DNA from: Ignavibacteria bacterium
Lineage (GTDB): Bacteria; Bacteroidota; Ignavibacteria; Tepidaquicellales; Tepidaquicellaceae
DNA length: 64,000 nucleotides
NCBI GenBank assembly: GCA_019187405.1
Contig: JABAQZ010000014.1
Location: 1-64,000 of the forward strand
Reading direction: 5' to 3'
How positions within the stretch are numbered: position 1 is the first letter of the stretch; each line of letters begins with the position of its first letter. A program made the translations under genes and the position numbers. The notes beneath the pieces are model-generated. The model ran no database searches and was not told the origin of the DNA. It was given only the letters and a program-made list of their open reading frames with translations. Shown in pieces: positions 7,569-16,847 of this stretch.

Positions 7569-8363
7569 TTAGTCAAAGAATAGAAAATAAATGAGGCCTC
7601 CGATTGCAAGCTGCATAAGTATAACTGATGCAATAAAGTATTTATCATTTTTATTTGACTCGTCGAGATAATATTTATCTCCGGTAATCAGATATTTTTC
7701 GTAATTATTATTGGATACATCCTTAAAGTTAACCGATAAAAAAGCTCCCGTAAGAGAGAGCGCTCCGAAGCCAAGAACATAGTATAAATTTCGTTTTGTT
7801 TTAAACTGTGTGCTTTTGTTTTTGCTTACAATATCATTCACGGTTTCTTTTCCTTTTGAAATTAAGTTAACCGTAACTCCTTTTTCAAAATTGTAATCGT
7901 CGAGATTAAATATAAAGTCTTTGAAATTAGACTTTTTGAAAGTTAAACTTCCAGACAGTTTATTTTCTGACAAAAATCTAAAAGGGGTTATTCCAAACAG
8001 CGAGTCATTGTAAAAAATACCGGCATCAAAGGGTATGGAATTAAAATAATAAAAATACTTAAAGTTTACTGATACCGAGGTATCAGCGGAAATATTTATA
8101 TCTGAAATGTAATTTTCATTTTCCCATCCGGAAAGAGAAAACGGATTAATGATACGAAGTTTATAACTGCCTTCTTTGACTGAATAATTTTCAAGCGGTG
8201 TGAGTCCTGCTAAAACAGTATCGAGATATACTCTCGCATTTTCCGGTTGTGAATATACATTCAGTTTGAAAGTATTTAATGTATCGGTAACTGTCAAACT
8301 GTCATCCCTGCAAAAAGCATTTTCAAAGAAGACAAAAATTAATATTAAAAAAAACACTTTCAT
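7569..8363 (-). CDS. PEGA-domain membrane protein
   Basis: The start is placed at the ATG at 8363 (MKVFFLILIFVFF), one base after the stop codon of the upstream PQQ-propeller gene, so the two are translationally coupled. An upstream in-frame ATG at 8396 would overlap that gene and place the signal peptide internally. After the signal peptide there is a clear PEGA repeat (LNVYSQPENARVYLDTVLAGLTPLENY) and a weaker second one (FNSIPFDAGIFYNDSLFGITPF). The C-terminus has two hydrophobic segments (YVLGFGALSLTGAFLSV and FIASVILMQLAIGGLIYFLFF). PEGA domains are thought to bind surface or cell-wall components; the role here is unknown. Confidence 0.75.
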   Translation of the reverse strand: MKVFFLILIFVFFENAFCRDDSLTVTDTLNTFKLNVYSQPENARVYLDTVLAGLTPLENYSVKEGSYKLRIINPFSLSGWENENYISDINISADTSVSVNFKYFYYFNSIPFDAGIFYNDSLFGITPFRFLSENKLSGSLTFKKSNFKDFIFNLDDYNFEKGVTVNLISKGKETVNDIVSKNKSTQFKTKRNLYYVLGFGALSLTGAFLSVNFKDVSNNNYEKYLITGDKYYLDESNKNDKYFIASVILMQLAIGGLIYFLFFD

Positions 8364-8364
8364 T

Positions 8365-9516
8365 TTATTTAAAACAGTAAACAAATTTATCGTCACTTGA
8401 TGTGAAAATATATTCTTTCCAGATGACTGCGGTTGTTTTCACTCTTCCTTCGCACAAATATTTCCAAAGTACTTTTCCGTTAGCGGCATTTATACAGTAA
8501 AAATAACCGTCATAAGATCCAATGAAGATTAAGTCTTTATGAAGAACGGGCGAAGCTGAGATTGTACCTTTTGTTTGAAAGACCCAATTCACATTTCCTC
8601 CTGAAGTATCGAGTGAATACACTTTGCCGTCGACTCCGGCAGTTATAACGGAGTTTTGATAAAAAGTACAGGATGACTGAAACTGCGTGGCGAGATCTTT
8701 TTCCCATATTTTATTTCCGGCAGTATCTACACAGTAAAAAATTTTATTGTCAGCGCCAAAATACAATCTGCCGTTTTTTAATGAAACATCAGAATACACC
8801 GGCGCGCCTGCATTGAATTTCCATAATCCTTTACCGTGCTTTGTTTCAAAAGCATACATAATGCCGTCAGTTCCGCCTAAGAACAACTTTCCGCCACTGA
8901 CAGCAGGACTTGTGTAAAAATCTGCGAGACGGTTTTTTAATCCTGATTTCCATATAATCACACCGTCACGAACATTAAGCTTGAATAAGCTGCCGTCAAC
9001 AGAAGCGACATAAATATTTTCTTCCAACAATACAGGAGATGACTCGATCCATCTGACATTTCTTGCCCATCGAACGTCGCCGCGAATCAGATTGTAGCTG
9101 AATATTGTATTGCCTTTGTTACCCGAAGATGTCGTTATAATATTATTGCCGAAAATCAAAGGAGCTGAAAAAGAAGATTCGCCTGTTACTGAAAATCTTC
9201 CCAGGCTTTTTCCGCTGAGTATGTCGAGTGCAAAGAGTTCACCGTTAAGCGTATTTACAAATACAACTGCATCGCTTACAGTCAGGCTGTTTTTGGACAT
9301 GCCGGCATCCACATCATGTGACCAAAGGAGATCAAAAGGAGGTTTAATGTCTGCAGATGATTTAGAAGTATTTGTTTTTTCGGGATTGCATCCTGCCATG
9401 AGCCAGTCTTCATTTTCATTAACTTCAATTGCTTTGTCAATGTTTAATGACTGGCATCCTGATAAGCCGGAAATTAAAATTAAAATATATAAAACAAATG
9501 TAACCTTAAAATTCAT
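8365..9516 (-). CDS. PQQ-like beta-propeller lipoprotein
   Basis: The 383-residue protein has a lipoprotein signal peptide (YILILISGLSGC, Cys at about residue 21). Roughly seven PQQ-like repeats follow, each with patterns such as 'SGKSLGRF', 'GDVRWARN' and 'NGKVLWKYL'. It resembles the BamB / outer-membrane assembly and 'pyrrolo-quinoline quinone' propeller families, but enzyme-specific PQQ ligands are not evident, so a scaffolding role is more likely than a dehydrogenase. It is followed immediately by the PEGA-domain gene, suggesting a two-gene envelope operon. The C-terminal SDDKFVYCFK closes the last blade. Confidence 0.8.
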   Translation of the reverse strand: MNFKVTFVLYILILISGLSGCQSLNIDKAIEVNENEDWLMAGCNPEKTNTSKSSADIKPPFDLLWSHDVDAGMSKNSLTVSDAVVFVNTLNGELFALDILSGKSLGRFSVTGESSFSAPLIFGNNIITTSSGNKGNTIFSYNLIRGDVRWARNVRWIESSPVLLEENIYVASVDGSLFKLNVRDGVIIWKSGLKNRLADFYTSPAVSGGKLFLGGTDGIMYAFETKHGKGLWKFNAGAPVYSDVSLKNGRLYFGADNKIFYCVDTAGNKIWEKDLATQFQSSCTFYQNSVITAGVDGKVYSLDTSGGNVNWVFQTKGTISASPVLHKDLIFIGSYDGYFYCINAANGKVLWKYLCEGRVKTTAVIWKEYIFTSSDDKFVYCFK

Positions 9517-9633
9517 TTTTACGAAATGAAATTACGGATTTTATTTTAATGAGGGTTGAATAAATACAGGCAACACTGCCTGCGTGAAAATAATTCTTAT
9601 CTTAACATCCGGGAAATTAACCGAGATAAAATA

Positions 9634-10959
9634 TTATTTAAATTTGTTTTTTAAAATGTCAAACAAATCCGGCTTGCCGATTTCTTGAAGGCTGTAATTG
9701 ACTCTTGTTGCTGGCTTTTTGAACTTAATCAGCCTTCTTAAATCAATCGGTGTTCCGATGATAATAGAGTCGCAAGGTACTTGATTTATGGTGTCTTCAA
9801 GATCTTTAATCTGTCTGCTGCCGTAACCCATTGCCGGGAGCAGATTTCCGATCGAAGGATATTTATCGAAAGTATCTTTAATGCTGCGAACGGCATAATT
9901 TCTCGGATCAACAATACTTTTAGCGCCGAATTTCTGAGCAGCAAGCGTACCTGCGCCATACTTCATCTCGCCATGAGTAAGAGTAGGACCGTCTTCAATG
10001 ACAAGCACATTTTTATTTTTTATGTTTCTGATATCGGATTCGTTTTCAAGCGATATAGGTGAAGCAGCTTCTATGATAACTGCTTTAGGATTATATTTTT
10101 CTATATTTTTTCTTACAGATAAAATATCTGCTTGATTTGCAGAATCAATTTTATTAATCACAATAATATCGGCGATGAGAAGGTTTGTAAATCCGGGATA
10201 ATAAATAAGCTCATGTCCTGGTCTGTGCGGGTCGAGCACTGTAATTACGAGATCAGATTTATAAAAAGGCAAATCGTTATTACCGCCGTCCCAGATAATA
10301 ACATCAGCCTCCTTTTCTGCTTCTCTTATTATAGCTTCATAATCATCACCCGAATAAATTATATTACCTCTGACTATATGCGGTTCATATTCTTCCATTT
10401 CCTCAATGGTGCAGTCATGTTTTTTCAAATCGGAAACTTTTGCAAATCTTTGTACTCTCTGCTTGCTAAGATTGCCGTATGGCATCGGATGTCTAACAGC
10501 AACGGTTTTAAGACCGAATGATTTTAAAATTTCGACAACTTTTCTAGAAGTCTGACTTTTTCCTCCGCCAGTTCTTGAGGCAACCACTGCGATAACGGTT
10601 TTTTTTGATTTTATTGCTGTCTGATCATATCCGAGCATTTTAAAAGAAGCTCCGGCTGCATTAATCATAGCACCTTTTGTCATTATATAATTAAAAGTAA
10701 CGTCTGAATATGAAAATACAACTTCATCTATTTTATGTTTTTTTATAAGTTCAAACAGCTTTTCTTCGGAAAAAATCGGAATACCCTTAGGATAAAGTTT
10801 TCCGCTTAAAACGGGCGGATAGTTTCTATTTTCGATATATGGAATCTGTGTAGCGGTAAATGCAACAACTTCATAAGCAGGATTATTTCTATATACTACA
10901 TTGAAATTATGGAAGTCTCGTCCTGCAGCTCCCATTATGATAGTTTTAATTTTATTCAT
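9634..10959 (-). CDS. Cyclic 2,3-diphosphoglycerate synthetase-like GTPase
   Basis: The 441-residue cytosolic protein begins with a Rossmann-like domain (IIMGAAGRDFHNFNVVYRNN) followed by a P-loop domain with VASRTGGGKSQTSRKV as Walker A at about residue 130. WDGGNNDLPF, DPHRPGHE and the NKID motif (about 270) identify the family annotated as GTPase or cyclic 2,3-diphosphoglycerate synthetase. In methanogens the archetype cyclises 2,3-DPG; in bacteria such homologues are uncharacterised and may do something else. The gene stands alone between the PQQ-propeller gene and the divergent bshA. Confidence 0.8.
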   Translation of the reverse strand: MNKIKTIIMGAAGRDFHNFNVVYRNNPAYEVVAFTATQIPYIENRNYPPVLSGKLYPKGIPIFSEEKLFELIKKHKIDEVVFSYSDVTFNYIMTKGAMINAAGASFKMLGYDQTAIKSKKTVIAVVASRTGGGKSQTSRKVVEILKSFGLKTVAVRHPMPYGNLSKQRVQRFAKVSDLKKHDCTIEEMEEYEPHIVRGNIIYSGDDYEAIIREAEKEADVIIWDGGNNDLPFYKSDLVITVLDPHRPGHELIYYPGFTNLLIADIIVINKIDSANQADILSVRKNIEKYNPKAVIIEAASPISLENESDIRNIKNKNVLVIEDGPTLTHGEMKYGAGTLAAQKFGAKSIVDPRNYAVRSIKDTFDKYPSIGNLLPAMGYGSRQIKDLEDTINQVPCDSIIIGTPIDLRRLIKFKKPATRVNYSLQEIGKPDLFDILKNKFK

Positions 10960-11107
10960 AAATCAGTAAATAATATTTTTTTGTTAATCAAAATTACTTA
11001 AATACAAGCAGAGATTTAAGACAAATTTGAATTAACTGATAAAAATCATAAATGAATTTCTCTTGAGGGCTTAATGATATATATTTGTTTCAAACATTAG
11101 CAATCAA

Positions 11108-12253
11108 ATGAAAATAGGAATCACCTGTTATCCAACATACGGCGGCAGCGGCGTAGTCGCTACAGAACTCGGGAAAGCGCTTGCATTGAGAGGTCATGAA
11201 GTTCATTTCATATCATATGCTATGCCTACAAGACTTTCGGGATTTATAGACAATGTATTTTACCATGAAGTGGAGATAAACAATTATCCTTTGTTTGAAT
11301 TCCCGTTATACAGCATTGCACTTGCAAGTAAGATGGTGGAAGTAACAAAGTTTATCGGTCTTGACATAATACATGCTCATTACGCGATACCTCATGCGAC
11401 CAGTGCGTATCTTGCCCGGGAAATTCTGAAATCGGAGAACAACAATTCAAATCAAATTAAATTTATCACGACACTTCACGGAACAGACATTACGCTTACC
11501 GGTCTTGAGCCAAGTTTTTTGCCTACGATGAAATTCAGCATAGAAAAATCAGACGGAGTTACGGCAGTATCTAAATTTCTAAAAGAAAAAACACAACAGC
11601 AATACAAGATAAACAAAGACATTGAAGTCATTCCGAATTTTATCGATATAAATAAATATCATCGTGAAGAAGACGAAAAAACGAAATGCTTTAAGAAAAA
11701 TTTTGCTCCAAATAATGAAAAGATTCTGATTCACACGTCAAATTTCAGACCATTAAAAAGAGTTCAGGATGTGATACGGATATTTAATGAAGTAAAAAAG
11801 AAAGTTGAATCAAAGTTAATACTTGTCGGCGATGGTCCTGACAGGGGAGACTGCGAAAGATTAAGCAGGGAGCTCGGAATTTTTGAAGATATAAAATTCA
11901 TGGGAAAGCAGGATGCACTTGTGGAGCTGCTGTCGGTTGCAGATATATTCGTAATACCTTCACAGTCGGAAAGCTTTGGTCTTTCAGCTCTTGAAGCAAT
12001 GGCATGCGGAGTACCGGTGATTTCATCGAGCGTGGGTGGACTACCTGAGTTAAATCTTCATGGCGAAACGGGATACATTGCTGAAATTGGAGATGTGGAA
12101 AGAATGTCGAAATATATCATAGAATTACTCTCAAATGAAAAGAGATATGAATTATTTTCCGGAAACGCTCGGAAGAGAGCTGAAGAATTAAGCGAGAACA
12201 ACATTGTTCCGATGTATGAGAAGTTTTATGAAAAGGTTCTCAACAGCAATTAG
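11108..12253 (+). CDS. N-acetyl-alpha-D-glucosaminyl L-malate synthase BshA
   Basis: The 381-residue GT4-family glycosyltransferase is recognisable as BshA from MKIGITCYPTYGGSGVVATELGKALA at the N-terminus, IIHAHYAIPHATSAYLA, TTLHGTDITL, the VIPNFID segment and the SESFGLSALEAMACGVPVISS donor-binding motif. It transfers GlcNAc from UDP-GlcNAc to L-malate, the first step of bacillithiol synthesis. Bacillithiol is the low-molecular-weight thiol of many Bacteroidota/Chlorobi and Firmicutes. BshB-type deacetylases are PIG-L family members. The PIG-L gene at 35546 has a signal peptide, so it is not an obvious BshB. No bshC is seen in the window. Confidence 0.93.
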   Translation: MKIGITCYPTYGGSGVVATELGKALALRGHEVHFISYAMPTRLSGFIDNVFYHEVEINNYPLFEFPLYSIALASKMVEVTKFIGLDIIHAHYAIPHATSAYLAREILKSENNNSNQIKFITTLHGTDITLTGLEPSFLPTMKFSIEKSDGVTAVSKFLKEKTQQQYKINKDIEVIPNFIDINKYHREEDEKTKCFKKNFAPNNEKILIHTSNFRPLKRVQDVIRIFNEVKKKVESKLILVGDGPDRGDCERLSRELGIFEDIKFMGKQDALVELLSVADIFVIPSQSESFGLSALEAMACGVPVISSSVGGLPELNLHGETGYIAEIGDVERMSKYIIELLSNEKRYELFSGNARKRAEELSENNIVPMYEKFYEKVLNSN

Positions 12254-12387
12254 CAGTCAGTACTCATAAATTTGAAGAAATAGTTTTGTAAAAAATTTTA
12301 TTGCTGTTCCTTTCGAAAGTGTGATCGTACAAACTTTTTTTTGGGAAAATGAATTACAAGGAGCGTTAAGATATTTTTATATATTTC

Positions 12388-12485
12388 TAGGTGTGGCACA
12401 TTTTGGATAATGGGAATAAAGTTTTGACAGAGCTGAAGACATTTGGTGATGGAAAATTTTTAAGAGAAAAAATGTGCCACACCTA
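12388..12485. repeat. Inverted-repeat element flanking transposase, left copy
   Basis: TAGGTGTGGCACATTTT at 12388-12404 is the reverse complement of AAAATGTGCCACACCTA at 12469-12485, enclosing about 64 bases. The right arm ends 8 bases from the stop codon of the transposase at 12493-13068. The same GTGTGGCACATTTT core forms another inverted pair on the other side of the gene. The interiors of the two elements differ, so the arms are the conserved part. Confidence 0.85.
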
Positions 12486-12492
12486 AGGGATT

Positions 12493-13068
12493 TTAAAGTA
12501 TAGATTTAATTTCACTTTTTGTCATAATTTCTTTTGATTTCAAATAAAAACTATCTTCAGTCAGATTAAATATTTTAACAGCAAAATTCTTGTTGCATAA
12601 AGTCCCTTTCCTTATACCGTAATAATCTCTGAAAGAACTATAATTCCAATCTTCAATATTATCAACCAAACCTAAGATTACAGGAAGCTGATGAATATAT
12701 TTAAAACAGATAAATGCTTGATTTACTGATTTGTTTATAGCTTTACAGTGTGTGTTTTGAGTAAAGAGTGATCCGGTACGCTTTTCCTGAACATTAATTG
12801 CTTTAGCATATGAACTTAATAATAACTTGACCCCTTCACTCAATAAATTTCTTCCTTTTTTATCAAGAGAAACGGTTTGGTTATTTGCATAAATCATTAA
12901 ATTAAATTGAGAAGGAAGTAAACAATAAGAAAGTAAATCACAATTCGGATAAATGTATTTTCGTATTTTTCTGAGAAAGTATAAATAGTTTTCATGATTG
13001 AAAAAAATATTCTGTCTGTTATTTCCCTTGTTGTATAAATGAAACAAGCCTCCTTTAGAAAATTTCAT
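12493..13068 (-). CDS. Y1/REP-associated transposase-like protein lacking the HUH motif
   Basis: The 191-residue protein has the family scaffold: FHLYNKGNNRQNIFFNHENYLYFLRKI at the N-terminus, an SSYAKAINVQEKRTGSLFTQN block and the C-terminal YIHQLPVILGLV, EDWNYSSFRDYYG. In active members the segment after about residue 50 reads PNHFHL, supplying the metal-binding HUH pair. Here it is PSQFNL (Gln54, Asn56), so both histidines are lost. The tyrosine of YIH is kept. The reading frame is otherwise undamaged and the gene is framed by inverted repeats within 10 bases of both ends. It is either a recently killed transposase or one kept for DNA binding; the sequence does not decide. Confidence 0.8.
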   Translation of the reverse strand: MKFSKGGLFHLYNKGNNRQNIFFNHENYLYFLRKIRKYIYPNCDLLSYCLLPSQFNLMIYANNQTVSLDKKGRNLLSEGVKLLLSSYAKAINVQEKRTGSLFTQNTHCKAINKSVNQAFICFKYIHQLPVILGLVDNIEDWNYSSFRDYYGIRKGTLCNKNFAVKIFNLTEDSFYLKSKEIMTKSEIKSIL

Positions 13069-13074
13069 GTGTTT

Positions 13075-13175
13075 ACGTGTGGCACATTTTTTACATTCAA
13101 TAAAATAAATCCGATAAAATAAACTTTAACTCAAACTTAAGTAAAAATATCACTATATAAAAATGTGCCACACGT
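13075..13175. repeat. Inverted-repeat element flanking transposase, right copy
   Basis: ACGTGTGGCACATTTT from 13075 pairs with AAAATGTGCCACACGT ending at 13175, with about 70 bases between them. The left arm starts 7 bases upstream of the transposase start codon. It has the same core as the element at 12388-12485, with CG instead of GG next to the core. Confidence 0.85.
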
Positions 13176-13184
13176 CCCTCACTC

Positions 13185-14567
13185 TCAAATTACTTTATTT
13201 ATCTTACCTCTCCTTATAAACTTTCCGTAACCTTTGCTGATCTTTTCTTTACCTTTATCAACTGCAATTTTACCTCTGAGCAGAACGGTCTCGACTTTGC
13301 CTTTAACTTCCCAGCCTTCATAAGCAGAGTAATCAACATTCATGTGATGCGTTTTATGAGATATAACATGCCTCGTTTCAGGATCAAACACAACCAAATC
13401 CGCATCTGATCCGATTCCGATTGTTCCTTTCTGTGGAAACATCCCGAATATCTTTGATGCATTCGTAGAAGACACTTCGACAAATTTATTCAAACTTATT
13501 TTTCCTTTTGTTACTCCTTCGGAATACAGAAGCTCCATTCTGTTTTCAATGGCAGGATGACCGTTGGGAATTTTTGAGAAATCTTTTTCACCCATTAGCT
13601 TCTTTTTCCATTCAAACGGACAATGATCCGTTCCGACTACCTGTACGAGCCCCTGATTGATACCCGCCCATAGTGTTTCCTGATCTTTTTTCTGACGTAG
13701 AGGCGGACTCATTACCCATTTAGCTCCTTCGAAATCTTTTTCATAAAGAGATGCGTCGAGTAGAAGATACTGAATACATGTTTCGACAAAAACTTTCTGA
13801 TTTCTTTCGGTTGCTTCGCGGACCTGATTAAGCGCTCCTTCGCAGGTTAGATGAACTATGTAAGCAGGCACATCCGTATAGTATGCCATATCGACAAATC
13901 TGCCTGCAGCTTCTGATTCAGTGATTTCAGGTTGTGAAAGATAATGATAAAGCGGAGAAAGCTTTCCTTCTGCTTTGTGCTTGGCAATTAAAAAATCAAT
14001 CATGTCACCGTTTGTAGCGTGCACTGTTACAATGCCTCCTTTGTCGCGAACTTCATTCATCAGACCTATCATCTGTCTGTCATCAATCATAAGTGCGCCT
14101 TTATACGCCATAAAAGTTTTAAATGAAGTGATGCCTTCTTTATTTATGAGTTCTATTATTTCTTTTTGAGTACTGTCATTGAAGTCGGTAACAGCCATGT
14201 GAAATGAGTAATCTCCGTAACAGTTACCGTCGGAGCGGCTTCGCCATTCATCGAGTGCAGACTTAAGAGATTTTCCCTGAGTCTGCAGTATAAAATCTAT
14301 TACCATTGTTGTTCCTCCGTGAAGTGCAGCGAGAGTACCGGATTCATAATTGTCGCTTGAGAATGTCCCCATAAAAGGCATATCGAGATGCACATGAGGA
14401 TCAATGCCACCGGGGAAAACCAGTTTACCGGATGCATCAATTGCTTCGTCTGCAACAAAGTTCAGATTTTTTCCAATGGTTGAGATTTTTTCTCCTTCGA
14501 TAAAAATATCAGCAATGTAGTCATCCGAAGCTGTGATGACTCTTCCGTTTTTAATTAAGATAGACAT
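13185..14567 (-). CDS. Dihydropyrimidinase (D-hydantoinase)
   Basis: The 460-residue cyclic amidohydrolase carries the binuclear metal site: HVHLD at about residue 57, the carboxylated lysine in SFKTFMAYKG at about residue 150, VTVHATN, YIVHLTCEGAL and the GTDHCPF aspartate. It hydrolyses dihydrouracil/dihydrothymine to N-carbamoyl-beta-alanine or its methyl derivative. It is 12 bases downstream of an NCS1 nucleobase permease gene, in one minus-strand run that also holds a class III aminotransferase, which supports reductive pyrimidine breakdown. Neither dihydropyrimidine dehydrogenase nor beta-ureidopropionase is in the window. Specificity for hydantoins instead of pyrimidines cannot be excluded. 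Confidence 0.9.
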   Translation of the reverse strand: MSILIKNGRVITASDDYIADIFIEGEKISTIGKNLNFVADEAIDASGKLVFPGGIDPHVHLDMPFMGTFSSDNYESGTLAALHGGTTMVIDFILQTQGKSLKSALDEWRSRSDGNCYGDYSFHMAVTDFNDSTQKEIIELINKEGITSFKTFMAYKGALMIDDRQMIGLMNEVRDKGGIVTVHATNGDMIDFLIAKHKAEGKLSPLYHYLSQPEITESEAAGRFVDMAYYTDVPAYIVHLTCEGALNQVREATERNQKVFVETCIQYLLLDASLYEKDFEGAKWVMSPPLRQKKDQETLWAGINQGLVQVVGTDHCPFEWKKKLMGEKDFSKIPNGHPAIENRMELLYSEGVTKGKISLNKFVEVSSTNASKIFGMFPQKGTIGIGSDADLVVFDPETRHVISHKTHHMNVDYSAYEGWEVKGKVETVLLRGKIAVDKGKEKISKGYGKFIRRGKINKVI

Positions 14568-14579
14568 TATAAATTTGAA

Positions 14580-16085
14580 TTAATTTTCATTTTGTGTTTG
14601 AATCTGTTTTTCGGAAACATAATTTCTCATTAATAAAAAATAAATCACAAATGAAACACCGAATCCGACGAACCATGCATAATTATACAGATTAGAAATC
14701 CAAAGAGGAAATGAATCTTTGTTTATTAGTTCAACGGTTACAAAAAATCCCGGAGCATTTGGCAGTATTCCCAGAAGAAGAGCTATGACAGCTGACTTAT
14801 TGTAACCTTTTATATAAGAATAAATCCCAGCAGGATTGAAAAGATCAGAAACCGAGAGTACTTTTTTTCTTATGAAATAATAATCTGCAATCATGATTCC
14901 TCCAACCGGTCCCAGAAGACTCGAATAAGCAATTAGCCATTTAAAAATATAACCATTTGGATCTTCGATGAGCTTCCATGGAAAAATCAGAACACCAATA
15001 ATTCCGGTTAAGTAACCGCCTTTCTTAAAATCGATTTTAGAAGGTGAAAGATGTGCAAAATCATTTGCCGGGCTGACGATATTTGCTGCAATGTTTGTGG
15101 CAAGAGTTGATATTGCAATGCAAATCATTGCTATGCTTACAAGAATTTTACTTTCGAATTTACCTGCAAGGACAACAGGATCCCAGATTGTATTTCCATA
15201 TATAATAACAGTAGCAGAAGTTACGACAACTCCAATAAATGAAAACATAGTCATAGAAGGAGGGAGTCCTATCATCTGTCCAATGACTTGTGCTTTCTGA
15301 CTTTTTGCATAACGGGTGAAGTCGGGAATGTTAAGTGAAAGTGTAGCCCAGAAACCAACCATTCCGGTCAATGCGGGAAAGAAAAAATTCCAGAAATCGG
15401 AAGGGGTATTAAATTTATCCGGTTGTGATAAAATCGGACCAAAGCCGTTGCTCGTAGAAACAGCCCAATAAAGAAGTGCAAGCGCGGAGAGAGGCAGAAA
15501 ATAAGCTTTGAATACCAGCAATTTTTTTATGCTGTCAACACCGAGATAAACAATGTACATATTTAAAAACCAGAATAAGAAAAAGCAAATTGCAGGACCT
15601 GTTTTTAATCCAAGCGCATCAGGAAAAATCTGCGGTAAATCTTTTAATGAAGGAATCCATGCGGCTGCCATCAGATAAACTGCAAAACCACCAATCCATG
15701 TCTGAATGCCAAACCAGCCGCAGGCAACGATAGCTCTCAACAATGCCGGTAAGTTTGCGCCTTTTGTACCAAAACTTGCTCTGGCAAAAACGGGAAACGG
15801 TATGCCGTATTTCGCGCCGGCATGACCGTTTAAAATCATTGGAATTAAAACAATGCTGTTTCCAAGAAAAATAGTGAGGATAGCTTGCCACCAATTCATT
15901 CCTCCGTCAATCAACGAGCTTGCAAGCATATAAGTAGGAATACAAAGACTCATGCTGATCCACAGTGCGGCATAATTCCAAGTGTTCCATGTTCTTTTAT
16001 CCGAAGTTACAGGTGCAAGATCCGGACTGTATAGAGAAGAATTATCACCGCTTAAATCTGAACTGTTTTGTTTATTATTTTCCAA
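14580..16085 (-). CDS. NCS1-family nucleobase/hydantoin:cation symporter
   Basis: The 501-residue membrane protein has about twelve helices. Its N-terminal region (DKRTWNTWNYAALWISMSLCIPTYMLASSLIDGGMNWWQAI) and GAKYGIPFPVFARASFGTKGANLPALLRAI are hallmark NCS1 segments, as in Mhp1 and PucI. It imports uracil, allantoin, hydantoin or a similar ring compound with a cation. Its place directly upstream of the dihydropyrimidinase gene suggests it feeds that enzyme with uracil, thymine or their dihydro forms. The substrate is inferred from context only. Confidence 0.88.
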   Translation of the reverse strand: MENNKQNSSDLSGDNSSLYSPDLAPVTSDKRTWNTWNYAALWISMSLCIPTYMLASSLIDGGMNWWQAILTIFLGNSIVLIPMILNGHAGAKYGIPFPVFARASFGTKGANLPALLRAIVACGWFGIQTWIGGFAVYLMAAAWIPSLKDLPQIFPDALGLKTGPAICFFLFWFLNMYIVYLGVDSIKKLLVFKAYFLPLSALALLYWAVSTSNGFGPILSQPDKFNTPSDFWNFFFPALTGMVGFWATLSLNIPDFTRYAKSQKAQVIGQMIGLPPSMTMFSFIGVVVTSATVIIYGNTIWDPVVLAGKFESKILVSIAMICIAISTLATNIAANIVSPANDFAHLSPSKIDFKKGGYLTGIIGVLIFPWKLIEDPNGYIFKWLIAYSSLLGPVGGIMIADYYFIRKKVLSVSDLFNPAGIYSYIKGYNKSAVIALLLGILPNAPGFFVTVELINKDSFPLWISNLYNYAWFVGFGVSFVIYFLLMRNYVSEKQIQTQNEN

Positions 16086-16113
16086 GTATCAATGAATTAA
16101 TTTTTTTAAAAAA

Positions 16114-16836
16114 TTATTCACGCATTCCCTGATTAATCCAGGCATTAATTAAATCAAGATTGCAACCCGAAAGTTTAGGAGCTTTTCTCGGCATTTGTTT
16201 AAAACCGGGCATGTGATTCACTGCACCGAAAAGTTTTCCTTCTGCTCCTTTTTTTTTAAGACTGGAATACGAATCCAGATTAAACAATTCATCAGGACCA
16301 TTTTCTGAATGACATTTGTAGCAATTCTGTTCAATGACTGGCATAACGTCGGCATAAGATACCTCAACCGTATCACAATCTGGAGTTAATGTTTCAACAA
16401 CAGCCGTTTCGATTTTATTAACTGTATCAGCAGAATCAATTTTGCACTTCGTATATAATGCACCTTCATTTATCCATTTCCCAATGATATTAATCTCATT
16501 TCCAGATAAAGATTGATTTGGAGGCGGAGGCATTCTGTCTTCATGAGAATCTTCTGTAATTTTCTTATAGATCTTACTTTTTTTAAGGTTATAGGGAATA
16601 ATATTTCTTCCCCTGTTACTTAATACAATATTTTCATAAGAATCGAAAACATAACCGTGTTTTCTAGTTTGAGAATCATGACAACCGCTCAATGCGCAGT
16701 TTTCCAAAAAAATCGGAAGCACTTCGCGTTCAAAACATATTACATCTGATGAATTATCTTTTTCATTAAAATCAAAAGCAAGACTGATTACAAATAAAGC
16801 AAAGATAATAGAAAGAACAGAAATTTTTATTGGCAT
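16114..16836 (-). CDS. Secreted diheme c-type cytochrome
   Basis: The 240-residue protein has an N-terminal signal peptide (ISVLSIIFALFVISLAF). Two cytochrome c-like domains follow. The first uses an unusual CX4CH motif (NCALSGCHD, about residue 42), the second a normal CYKCH (about residue 172). Each is followed by a likely methionine ligand (DRMPPPP and FKQMPRKAPKL) and an 'INEGA / INQGM' helix, the pattern of PSCyt-like 'cytochrome c domain' proteins. It is periplasmic or exported. It lies between the permease and a HAD-like gene in the pyrimidine block, with no obvious redox partner there. The CX4CH variant also occurs in the cytochrome locus at 50540 and 55306. Confidence 0.75.
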   Translation of the reverse strand: MPIKISVLSIIFALFVISLAFDFNEKDNSSDVICFEREVLPIFLENCALSGCHDSQTRKHGYVFDSYENIVLSNRGRNIIPYNLKKSKIYKKITEDSHEDRMPPPPNQSLSGNEINIIGKWINEGALYTKCKIDSADTVNKIETAVVETLTPDCDTVEVSYADVMPVIEQNCYKCHSENGPDELFNLDSYSSLKKKGAEGKLFGAVNHMPGFKQMPRKAPKLSGCNLDLINAWINQGMRE

Positions 16837-16847
16837 AAATAATTTAA

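Noticed and set aside
9781-10521. Plus-strand frames opposite the GTPase gene
   Set aside because: Antisense to a conserved P-loop protein, no homology recognised.
12391-12404. TGGCAC in the repeat arms resembles a sigma-54 -24 element
   Set aside because: No TTGC follows at the right spacing, and the sequence is fully explained as part of a conserved inverted repeat.
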